DNA of 6,954 bases, taken from DATMYQ01 sp035560935. Lineage in GTDB: Bacteria; Bacillota; Negativicutes; Sporomusales; Sporomusaceae. Positions 1-6,827 of this stretch are shown one piece after another. Numbering within the stretch: position 1 is the stretch's first letter; each line of letters opens with the position of its first letter. Under the pieces are notes generated by a model. It saw nothing but the letters and a program-made list of their open reading frames with translations, ran no database searches and was not told the DNA's origin. Where the stretch lies: NCBI GenBank assembly GCA_035560935.1, contig DATMYQ010000320.1, positions 1-6,954 of the forward strand, written 5' to 3'. The translations under genes and the position numbers were made by a program.

Positions 1-413
1 TCTTCATCCCATTTTACAAGAAATCTCAGAACAGCATCTGCTTCATCACTTCTGACGTTTTTCAACAGCTCCATATTTTTATTGCGAAAGTCCTCAAATT
101 TGCGCTTGTTAAAAACCAATGTTTGTTTATCTTTTTTTTCAACCTCAAGTCCTAAAACATAAGACCCGTTGTCACATAAGTAATTTGCATTGATTTCAAC
201 GCTGTGGTCAATTTGCTCAAAAACGCACATTACCTGGGGAATACTTTTCTTATTTTGCTCATACCTTAGACTTAAAATATCGACAAGATTCCCGTTTTTG
301 TCTAGGGACAATGCATGCGATACCTTTACCCTACTATACCCCGGCGGCGCTACGCCGGAGGCGGGATCATCCAGCAATCGTTGATAATGCTCATAAAGAG
401 CCTGCAAAATCAA
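1..413 (-). CDS. cas8c: Cas8c (Csd1), type I-C large subunit, N-terminal part, cut by left edge
   Basis: Large subunit of type I-C Cascade; the family recognises the PAM and helps load Cas3 onto target DNA. I translated this by hand from the minus strand, because the gene uses a TTG start and has no end in the window; about 137 codons are present. The protein begins MILQALYEHYQRLL, the characteristic Csd1 opening, followed by APPGY, a DKNGNLVDI strand, and near residues 78-87 the family block LCDNGSYVLG. A KRKFEDFRNKN helix follows, matching the usual KRFEAFKxLH segment. The start is set by AAGGGGG 7 nt upstream and overlaps the cas5d stop by 4 nt, so translation is probably coupled. It follows cas5d directly, as in canonical type I-C operons. 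Base composition falls sharply after about codon 30, from about 53% G+C in the flanking DNA to about 35%. Family assignment is confident; the rest of the protein cannot be judged. Confidence 0.9.
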   Translation of the reverse strand, partial: MILQALYEHYQRLLDDPASGVAPPGYSRVKVSHALSLDKNGNLVDILSLRYEQNKKSIPQVMCVFEQIDHSVEINANYLCDNGSYVLGLEVEKKDKQTLVFNKRKFEDFRNKNMELLKNVRSDEADAVLRFLVKWDE

Positions 414-1063
414 AGAGTCACCCCCTTGGCGCGCTCGGCGTCAATAATGCCATTTCTCATGACCGGTCGGAAAAAGATGGGTTGCATACCATTGTCAAAA
501 TCAATATCCCATAACATCCAGCCCAGGTCCTGCTCGCCACACAATGCGGACACCGGTATTTCCGTCTCCAGTAATTCAAAATGTGCGGGGAATTCCCGGC
601 ACCCCAGATACGGTCGCATATGGCACTGCCCCTCGCGGGCCCGCCGCCGGAAAATATCGCAGTGTTTGCCCGGATTATCCGCTTCGCCAGCTTGACTGGT
701 CAACGCAAAGTGGGCCTCGATCACATATTCCACATCCCGCAACACCAGCGACGCTCTCTGCTGCCGTTCCTCCGCCGCGTACTGATGAAGATCGATGTCG
801 CCGCCCTTCATCGCCGATTTGATGTTTCGCGCCGAAATTTTGTTCTCCACTTCATTGCGGCGAATGGAGTCGAAGCGAATCGGTTTTAACACATGAATAC
901 GATCAATCGTCCACTTAATCGCCGGTTTCCAGTGAATCGCCTCCAAGATTCCCCGGGCCGCCGAAGGCGTCATCACATCATAGCTTACTCTTTCCGCTTT
1001 CATTTCCGGACGGGTAAAACAGGCATATTCTCCCCAGACTTTGATTTTGATTCCGTAGCCCAT
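410..1063 (-). CDS. cas5d: Cas5d, type I-C pre-crRNA endonuclease and Cascade subunit
   Basis: In type I-C, Cas5d replaces Cas6: it cuts the pre-crRNA repeat and stays bound to the crRNA 5' handle in Cascade. The 217-residue protein is about the length of the family (Bacillus halodurans Cas5d is somewhat longer). Visible family blocks are KVWGEYACFTRPE (8-20), YDVMTPSAARGILEAI (28-43), a KPIR segment near 60-63, SLVLRDVEYVIEAHF (105-119), GQCHMRPYLGCREF (145-158) and LGWMLWDIDF near 180-189. From memory of the B. halodurans enzyme, the catalytic Tyr46-Lys116-His117 correspond here to His44, Lys133 and His134, so Lys-His is kept but Tyr is replaced by His. The ATG follows AAAGGAG (1076-1070) with a 6-nt spacer. 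The gene lies 29 nt after cas3 and overlaps cas8c by 4 nt. The C-terminus appears intact, ending just after the FFRPVMRNGIID strand. Confidence 0.93.
   Translation of the reverse strand: MGYGIKIKVWGEYACFTRPEMKAERVSYDVMTPSAARGILEAIHWKPAIKWTIDRIHVLKPIRFDSIRRNEVENKISARNIKSAMKGGDIDLHQYAAEERQQRASLVLRDVEYVIEAHFALTSQAGEADNPGKHCDIFRRRAREGQCHMRPYLGCREFPAHFELLETEIPVSALCGEQDLGWMLWDIDFDNGMQPIFFRPVMRNGIIDAERAKGVTL
414..427 (-). promoter_or_regulatory. Shine-Dalgarno site fixing the TTG start of cas8c
   Basis: Reading the minus strand, AAGGGGG (427-421) lies inside the last codons of cas5d and is followed by 7 nt and then TTG (413-411). There is no ATG in this frame near the conserved N-terminus, and the first codons after TTG (Ile-Leu-Gln-Ala-Leu) match the Csd1 opening. 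TTG is therefore the best start. Confidence 0.75.
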
Positions 1064-1069
1064 ATGCTG

Positions 1070-1076
1070 CTCCTTT
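1070..1076 (-). promoter_or_regulatory. Shine-Dalgarno site of cas5d
   Basis: AAAGGAG with a 6-nt spacer to the cas5d ATG, inside the 29-nt gap after the cas3 stop. The gap has no obvious stem-loop or promoter, so cas5d is expected to be read from the same transcript as cas3. Confidence 0.7.
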
Positions 1077-1092
1077 CCTATCTTTTCTCACG

Positions 1093-3417
1093 CTACCAAA
1101 TGAGTATGTCTTGAGGCGCTTGCACCTCCTTGGCGTCTTTCAGTCCGAACTGTTTGTCATAAAAACTGCTGTCGATCACAAATTGCAGAAAATCTCCGAT
1201 TTGCCGGATCGCTCCCGTTTTCTGCAAAGCGGCCAGTTCATAAGAATACACTTGAACAACATACGGTTGCAATCTGCGCGCCAGACTGCCGGGAAAAGGA
1301 TGATGCTCCGCATCTGCCATCAACACTCGGGCATTATCATCCCAGGGGACAACTACCGAGACCGTCGCGTTGTCAATCAGTTGAAACTCCTGCGAAATAG
1401 TCGCAAACGGAAATGAACAATCATACTTTGCCCCTTCGATCATTTCCAGAATACTCTTCATATCTAAGCGATCCCGCTCCAGATCCAGCAGTTGCCGGAA
1501 ATAATCTTCAATGGCTTCCAGCGACAACAACTCGCCCCCTAAGACCTGCACCCGCCGGGCCGTGCTGCGCGTTAAAGCCGCCGCCGCCGCGAACTGCCCC
1601 CTACTCGGCATCCCATGGGCTTCCGGGTTAAATACCGTCACCACCCCGGTGCCGCGCCGCCCCTCCCGGTTGCAACGCCCCGCTGCCTGGGCAATCGAAT
1701 CAATACCCGCTGCTGATCGGTACACACGTGGGAAGTCAACATCCACACCAGCTTCAATCAGTTGGGTTGATACTACCCGGCAGGGTCGCTGTTGTTCTAA
1801 AGCCTGGCGAATTTGCGCCAAAGCCTGCTTGCGATGCGCCGGACACATCCGGGCCGACAAATGATATACACCGTCCTGTGTTTGGGCCTGCAGCTTATCA
1901 AACAACAGTCGGGCATGCCTGCGGGTATTGACGATCGTTAATACTTGCTCATGCTCGGCCATCGCCGCCGCCAGTTCTTCATCACTCAGGTCTTCACCGT
2001 ATTGAATCTCCACCCGTTTAAATATTTTTTGCAGTTCGCCCGGATGATTCATGATTTCCAACGGGCGCAAGCCTCCAGGCAGCAATTCGCTGACCGCCGG
2101 TTGCGTGGCCGTACAAAGCACTACGGTGGCGCGGTAATTAAAGACCAGTTCCGCCAGTGCCCACAAACACGGCTTCAAATATTCGATCGGCAACATTTGC
2201 GCCTCATCGAGAATGATAACACTATTCACCATGTTGTGCAGTTTGCGGCAGCGGGAGCCTTTGTTGGCGAACAGGGACTCAAAGAATTGCACCGCCGTCG
2301 TTACGACAACCGGCATATCCCAATTTTCCGCTGCCAGTCGATGCGTCTTTTCTTTGGGGTCCCAATCGACAAACGATCCTTCCGCATATTCAAAGTTGCT
2401 GTGATGCTCCAGAACCACTGGCGGTTCTGCCGAATCCGCTATTTCCAGCGCTTCACGGAACACCTGGGCATTTTGCTCGATAATACTGGTGTAGGGAACC
2501 ACATAGATCAGCCGGTCCTTTTGATAACGAACGGCATGCTTTAACCCAAACGCCAGAGACGAATAGGTTTTCCCGCCGCCCGTCGGAACCGTCAGCGTAA
2601 ATAACTGCGGTTTTTCATCGGCTTTTTGCAAACACTGCTGTAAAATGTCCTGACGGGCTTCATTGATCACCGAGGGATTTTGCCGCCCCCGCTCCAGGAT
2701 CTGCTCCAGTTTCTTTTCCAGTCGCGTCAGGATGGTTTGTAATGGCACATTTTCCGGACGACAGCGGAATTTCTCCTCATCCATAAAGCACTCTGTATCC
2801 AGATAATCCGCATCAACCAAGCAGGAATACAGCATGCGAATGCAAAAAGAAAAACTAAAAGCGGCCATGTCCGAATCTTTGGCTTTGGGCATGCTCAGCA
2901 ATGCTTCCTTGTCCAATGTTGGAATAGTTAATTCATCAACGAAGGCCTGGTAATCCGGAAGGTCGGTTTTACTTAGCCGTTCCGGCAAATTTCTGTTAGC
3001 ACCCTTATTGCCGTCGGGAATTCCGCCATGATGCCCGGCTACGGTAAAGGCCAACGCTCGTCCCAGCCGGTTGCCGAATTTTTTCTCCAACTCTTGCGCG
3101 CCCGCCGTTGCATGATCCACCTTTTGTTTTGCGCCCTCCAGCCGGCGCTGAAAAGCACGGGAATATTTTCCTAAGTCATGAGCCAGACCAATAACCTCGC
3201 CTGCACCGCCCGCACCGAATTTGGCCGCCCGCTCAGCGCAAAGCCTCGCTACCGCGGTTAAATGCTCTTTTAACGGCTGCCAGTCTTCCTTCGGCAACAC
3301 GGCCCCAGTGACCGGATCTTCCTTGGTATGTCCGTAGTACACCAAATCGTTCGCCTCACTCTGCGATATTTTCAGACGCCGCATACTGCCAACGGCCATA
3401 AAGGCCTTTTTGTACAT
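1093..3417 (-). CDS. cas3: Cas3, type I-C HD nuclease-helicase
   Basis: Target-degrading enzyme of the type I-C system: a single-strand DNA nuclease fused to a 3'-5' SF2 helicase, recruited by DNA-bound Cascade. The 774 residues contain an N-terminal HD domain with His52, His80-Asp81 (AHDLGK), His102, His129-His130 and Asp202/Asp204 (VDADYLD). RecA-like domain 1 has Walker A PTGGGKT (278-284), DEAQ box 404-407 and motif III TAT (436-438). Domain 2 has motif V (STQLIEAGVDVDF, 550-562) and motif VI QAAGRCNR (577-584). A C-terminal domain follows. All catalytic residues look intact. Start: the outermost ATG (3417) has no convincing ribosome site. ATG at 3399 follows AAAAAGG by 5 nt, and GTG at 3342 would give VYYGHTKE, close to the usual type I-C beginning; I give the longest form. 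It begins 6 nt after the other cas3 and is followed by cas5d. Confidence 0.95.
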   Translation of the reverse strand: MYKKAFMAVGSMRRLKISQSEANDLVYYGHTKEDPVTGAVLPKEDWQPLKEHLTAVARLCAERAAKFGAGGAGEVIGLAHDLGKYSRAFQRRLEGAKQKVDHATAGAQELEKKFGNRLGRALAFTVAGHHGGIPDGNKGANRNLPERLSKTDLPDYQAFVDELTIPTLDKEALLSMPKAKDSDMAAFSFSFCIRMLYSCLVDADYLDTECFMDEEKFRCRPENVPLQTILTRLEKKLEQILERGRQNPSVINEARQDILQQCLQKADEKPQLFTLTVPTGGGKTYSSLAFGLKHAVRYQKDRLIYVVPYTSIIEQNAQVFREALEIADSAEPPVVLEHHSNFEYAEGSFVDWDPKEKTHRLAAENWDMPVVVTTAVQFFESLFANKGSRCRKLHNMVNSVIILDEAQMLPIEYLKPCLWALAELVFNYRATVVLCTATQPAVSELLPGGLRPLEIMNHPGELQKIFKRVEIQYGEDLSDEELAAAMAEHEQVLTIVNTRRHARLLFDKLQAQTQDGVYHLSARMCPAHRKQALAQIRQALEQQRPCRVVSTQLIEAGVDVDFPRVYRSAAGIDSIAQAAGRCNREGRRGTGVVTVFNPEAHGMPSRGQFAAAAALTRSTARRVQVLGGELLSLEAIEDYFRQLLDLERDRLDMKSILEMIEGAKYDCSFPFATISQEFQLIDNATVSVVVPWDDNARVLMADAEHHPFPGSLARRLQPYVVQVYSYELAALQKTGAIRQIGDFLQFVIDSSFYDKQFGLKDAKEVQAPQDILIW

Positions 3418-3423
3418 TTGTAA

Positions 3424-5562
3424 TCACACCAGTGTTTTCATATATCCAAGAAAACAATCATATTGGCTGGGTGATAACATAGGAAGTTCTGCTCCACCAA
3501 CGCATAAACTTCTTATGGCGCTTCGGCGCAAGTTAACACTACCCTTTTGCAAGTCAATTGGAGCAATATATTCACCCATGCGGATTTTATCTGCAAGGTT
3601 TTGGTCGGCTATAACTGTTATTGTATCGTCTTCGATTACACGGAACTTTGCAGCTACATCCAAAAACGCACACTGCTTATCAAGTTTACAAATTTCTGCC
3701 GACAATCCTCCTGATTCCTTACATTCCATATTGAAACCTTTGGTGACTGCCACAGTAATGCTTTGCTTCGTTAATTCCCCAGAATCAATCTGTTTACGAA
3801 ACACAGAACGCGGAATGTCAAACGCGGGATTCCGTTGAAATCCAGCGTCCGTTATTGTAAAGCAAATCAACGTGCCATCTTCATATTCGCCATTTCGACT
3901 GACTCGCCCGCTAAGTTGCCAACAACTTTGTAAAGATCGCATTTCGCAGAACCCAAAATGAAATGAAAAATCCATTCCGCATTCAACGCAACTTGTGGCA
4001 ATCAAAGTCCAGTTGTCGTTGCAGCCGAATCGCGGATCCAATCTGCGCTTTACTTCATCTAAAACACGTGTTCTATCGCTCGGCGTCAGCACCGTAGAAA
4101 GATGAAGTACATCATAGCCCTCACCACGCATTATATTGGCAAGAAAGGCTGCCGATTGTATAGTGTCCATCACAACAAGGCGCGGACCGGGAAACTTCAT
4201 GATAAAATGAATCAATTCACGAGCGCTGCAAAAATGTGGCGGCTGTTCTGTCATCACATTGATGTAAACTCTGTTGTTTTCAAATTCGCCCAGTTCATTT
4301 GAAAGTTCCGAAGTAAGTATCGGCGTGACCATACGAGAGGAAATATTGCGAAAAATTAAGTTTTCCCAAAACTTAAAAGAAGTCCCAGAACATAAACAAA
4401 AATGACAACCCCATTGCTCCGTTAATTCGGTAATCCATTTCCATGCGGGAGGCATAAGTTTTGTAGGCAAAGCCGCATGGCTTTCATCCATGACAATACC
4501 ACATCCCGGCAATTGATGGAGCTTTCGCAGCTTTGACGGAATATTACTTGCCAGCGTTTCAAAGAACTGAACGGCCGTGGTAACAATAATAGGCGCAGTC
4601 CAGGTTGATGCCAGATGCCGTAATTCGATGTTTTCAAAATCAGCTTGATGGTGGTGTTCGGCTACTATAGCAAAAGAGTCTTCGCCCTCAAGAACCATGG
4701 CCTTGCGTAACACATCAACGGTCTGCGAGATAATATTTGTAAACGGCAGAACAATGATAATGTGTCGAAGATTATGCGCAATCGCTTTTTGTAACATATG
4801 CGCCATAATAGCGGTTGTTTTTCCTGTTCCGACCGGGCTATCGCAGTATTCAATCGGCTCACTAACAGGTGCGCTTTCACACCACCCAAACATTTGCCGT
4901 CTAAGCTGATTCCGTTTCGTATCCGGAGCAGTTGCCTGCAAATCGTTAACGTATTGCTTGAGTCGTTGCAAACGTTGCTTCCATTGCAGTGGCGGTGAGA
5001 CAAGACTTTCACCTGATGTATCAGAGTAATCGGCATCTACAAGGCAACTTAGCAACATCCTGTATTCCATAGAAGAAAGCTTAGAAAGTCGAATTGACCC
5101 TAATTCTGCACCCTCAAATTCCTCATTATGCAGCCGCAAATACTCAGTTATGTAAGCATCCGTTCGTTCTTTTGCGTCTATGTACCGAAAAGGATTGGCT
5201 TTCAGACGTTCTTCCATCATGTTTGGAAGGCCGGGACGGTGATGTGAATAAACCAACGCAGCAGCAAATTTATTTTCACAATCATCATGCAAATATTTTA
5301 CTCCTGCATCACGATGCTCAACAGGCAGCTTATTTGCTTTTTGAGCACCGCGAAGCACCTCTTGGTTTAGCTGATCAAGCTTTCCCAAATCGTGATACAT
5401 AGCAGCAACGCCTATAATAGCTCGGTAATCCTCAATTTTATCCTGTAAAACGAATGATAAAATTGCCCCTATATTTTCACCCGCATTTTTTACCATCCCG
5501 GTCACATGGTCACGATAGGACTGCGGTGGATTTCCGTTTCTCGAACTATGTGCCAGTAACAT
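3424..5562 (-). CDS. cas3: Second, divergent Cas3 HD nuclease-helicase of the adjacent type I system
   Basis: A complete 712-residue HD-helicase, clearly a Cas3 but distant from its neighbour. The HD domain is N-terminal: His19, His57-Asp58 (YHDLGK), His83, His107-His108 and Asp176/Asp178 (LVDADYSD). Helicase motifs are Walker A PVGTGKT (243-249), Walker B MDESHAALP with DESH at 359-362, motif III SGT (392-394) where most relatives have SAT or TAT, motif V TSCVECGMDFSF (523-534) and motif VI QLSGRVSR (549-556). The MLLAHSS opening fits a Cas3 N-terminus, and the ATG overlaps the cas7 stop as TAATG, so translation is likely by re-initiation after cas7; I see only a weak upstream Shine-Dalgarno. 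Nuclease and ATPase residues are all present, so I infer an active enzyme serving the Cas7/Cas8 module upstream. Sampled G+C is about 43%, well below the neighbouring cas3. The subtype is uncertain. Confidence 0.92.
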   Translation of the reverse strand: MLLAHSSRNGNPPQSYRDHVTGMVKNAGENIGAILSFVLQDKIEDYRAIIGVAAMYHDLGKLDQLNQEVLRGAQKANKLPVEHRDAGVKYLHDDCENKFAAALVYSHHRPGLPNMMEERLKANPFRYIDAKERTDAYITEYLRLHNEEFEGAELGSIRLSKLSSMEYRMLLSCLVDADYSDTSGESLVSPPLQWKQRLQRLKQYVNDLQATAPDTKRNQLRRQMFGWCESAPVSEPIEYCDSPVGTGKTTAIMAHMLQKAIAHNLRHIIIVLPFTNIISQTVDVLRKAMVLEGEDSFAIVAEHHHQADFENIELRHLASTWTAPIIVTTAVQFFETLASNIPSKLRKLHQLPGCGIVMDESHAALPTKLMPPAWKWITELTEQWGCHFCLCSGTSFKFWENLIFRNISSRMVTPILTSELSNELGEFENNRVYINVMTEQPPHFCSARELIHFIMKFPGPRLVVMDTIQSAAFLANIMRGEGYDVLHLSTVLTPSDRTRVLDEVKRRLDPRFGCNDNWTLIATSCVECGMDFSFHFGFCEMRSLQSCWQLSGRVSRNGEYEDGTLICFTITDAGFQRNPAFDIPRSVFRKQIDSGELTKQSITVAVTKGFNMECKESGGLSAEICKLDKQCAFLDVAAKFRVIEDDTITVIADQNLADKIRMGEYIAPIDLQKGSVNLRRSAIRSLCVGGAELPMLSPSQYDCFLGYMKTLV

Positions 5563-6437
5563 TACATCTGATCCATCAGGTCGACGACCCGCAACGCTTT
5601 ATCTTTCAACATATCCTTCAATCCGGCAATGTTTTCAACAAGCAACTTTTCATCGTAATCCTTCCATGAAGTTGCCGCCCCTGCGGCTCCACTGCTGCGT
5701 CGCGGTGTCAGCGCTTCGATCATTTTGAAGTCGCTGAATGTGCCGCGCGCTCGATTATGCTCCACATAAAACGCGTGGCGAACATACACTTGCGGACGTA
5801 CATAGGATGCGGTTTCTGGATAGGCATGAGGGATCAACTTGAGGAGCAATTCAATATCCTTTTTAGAACAATGAGTTTTCTGCGCGGCAGTAGCATTGAT
5901 AAAGAACGGCATGACGTACAATCCATAAGACACAACTCGAAATGCAAGCGGCCCCATCTTTTTGCTTTTATTCTCCCCTTCATTGATAACTTTGGTTGTA
6001 GACAGGCGCTCTATTTTTACAGGATCCACCGACACGCCCAAGCCGAATTGTACAACACCTGAAGCTATGTGCTTATTATTGCTGTCATCATCTTCTTTCT
6101 CAAGAACAGTTGAGCCAAATACACGCGCATCCCAGTACCTGCTTAGAAAATCTTCTGTTTTCATTTTCGTCAAATCTTGAAACTTGACTGTATTTTGCTC
6201 AAATACATCATAAGAATCAATGCCCAAGCTAAATTCTGCCGCAAGCTCCTTCCAAATAGGAGCGCTTTTTGCCGCCACTAAATCACGGAGTTTTCTCTTA
6301 AACGATACCGGAGAAATCTCTCCCCGCCCATCTTGACGGGTACGTGGATCATTTTCTCTGTCTGGATCACCATTTGCATTAGAATTTGTTACATCAATTA
6401 ACAATAATCCGGTTCCTCTATTGATTTGTTCAGTCAT
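5562..6437 (-). CDS. cas7: Cas7 backbone subunit (Csd2/Csh2-like) of the second type I system
   Basis: Cas7 proteins line up along the crRNA spacer and form the Cascade backbone. This 291-residue protein has the Cas7 signature of the Csd2/Csh2 group: an N-terminal strand LLLIDVTNSN, then ANGDPDREND (21-30), PRTRQDGRGEISPVSFKRK (31-49), YWDARVFGS (101-109), a VVQFGLGVSVDPV strand (128-140), and MGPLAFRVVSYGLYVMPFFIN (161-181), the central strand of the RRM fold. Length is normal for the group. The ATG lies 8 nt after AAGGAGG (6452-6446) and 3 nt after the upstream stop; the stop shares one base with the next cas3 start (TAATG). In canonical type I-C, cas7 follows cas8c and in type I-B it precedes cas5; here it is followed directly by cas3, which marks a different arrangement. 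Cas7 identity is clear, the exact subtype is not. Confidence 0.92.
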   Translation of the reverse strand: MTEQINRGTGLLLIDVTNSNANGDPDRENDPRTRQDGRGEISPVSFKRKLRDLVAAKSAPIWKELAAEFSLGIDSYDVFEQNTVKFQDLTKMKTEDFLSRYWDARVFGSTVLEKEDDDSNNKHIASGVVQFGLGVSVDPVKIERLSTTKVINEGENKSKKMGPLAFRVVSYGLYVMPFFINATAAQKTHCSKKDIELLLKLIPHAYPETASYVRPQVYVRHAFYVEHNRARGTFSDFKMIEALTPRRSSGAAGAATSWKDYDEKLLVENIAGLKDMLKDKALRVVDLMDQM

Positions 6438-6452
6438 GTGTCAGTCCTCCTT
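6438..6452 (-). promoter_or_regulatory. Shine-Dalgarno site of cas7
   Basis: On the minus strand a run of seven A leads into GGAGG, making AAGGAGG (6452-6446), with 8 nt to the cas7 ATG. The site overlaps the last codons (Glu-Lys-Lys-Glu-Asp) and stop of the upstream gene. It is a near-perfect ribosome site, consistent with cas7 being needed in several copies per complex. Confidence 0.75.
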
Positions 6453-6827
6453 TTTTTCATATGGGATTGCGGCTAAGTATCCCAACAGCACTTGCGCCTG
6501 CTCTGCGGCGGTGAAAGTTTCAGGGAGTTCACTAGCCGCAATTTTTGCGCTAACTTCCGAGAATCGCGCAAGAATCCATTTGGATAAGCCCGTATCCTCA
6601 CCTGTTGAGGTATCCGCCCAAGCCAGATAGATTTTCATGCGCTCTCTAAGGCGGTTCAGTCCTTCAATGGGATTTTCACTAGCGATTGCAAGTATTTCAT
6701 TTCCCATGAGTTGTGTCGGAAGAGACTTTTTCCCGTCGCCTCCGTTGCGCACTTGCACACTATATTGCTTGTGCAGCATGTCTGCAAGCTTTAGGAATTG
6801 CCCGATATTGAACGGTGCATCCAACAT
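6441..6827 (-). CDS. Cas11-like small subunit, from an internal start or a stand-alone gene
   Basis: A 128-residue, helix-rich product beginning MLDAPFNIGQF from an ATG 6 nt after AAAGGAG (6840-6834). In type I-B, I-C and I-D systems the C-terminal part of the large subunit is also made separately from an internal start, giving Cas11, which lines the belly of Cascade and stabilises the R-loop. This site has the position (last ~130 codons of a Cas8-like frame, next to cas7) and strength expected of such a start. Two readings are possible: internal translation within a longer cas8, or a split arrangement with a stand-alone gene, as reported for the two-part Csx13-type Cas8 proteins. The frame continues open to the window edge, which favours the first. 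The sequence has no cysteine, no membrane segment and no enzyme motif, as expected for a structural subunit. Confidence 0.55.
   Translation of the reverse strand: MLDAPFNIGQFLKLADMLHKQYSVQVRNGGDGKKSLPTQLMGNEILAIASENPIEGLNRLRERMKIYLAWADTSTGEDTGLSKWILARFSEVSAKIAASELPETFTAAEQAQVLLGYLAAIPYEKKED

Noticed and set aside
341..358. Perfect 6-bp inverted repeat CCGGCG / CGCCGG with a 6-nt loop, near the composition break in cas8c.
   Set aside because: It lies within coding sequence, has no following T run on either strand, and is short enough to arise by chance in G+C-rich codons; not a terminator.
410..1114. Several plus-strand open frames of 70-126 codons opposite cas5d.
   Set aside because: Low-complexity Arg/Pro-rich translations typical of antisense frames in G+C-rich genes.
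1945..2544. Long plus-strand open frame of 199 codons opposite cas3.
   Set aside because: Shadow of the minus-strand cas3, whose motifs are unmistakable; no family features and no ribosome site of note.
6435..6443. The Cas8-like frame and cas7 are in the same frame, separated by TGA-CAC-ATG, so readthrough could fuse them.
   Set aside because: cas7 has its own strong ribosome site and normal start, and nothing around the TGA suggests readthrough.
6444..6456. A-AAA-AAG heptamer, in the phase of a classical -1 frameshift site, at the end of the Cas8-like frame.
   Set aside because: A -1 shift would run only a few codons to a stop just inside cas7, and the run is explained as part of the cas7 Shine-Dalgarno site.
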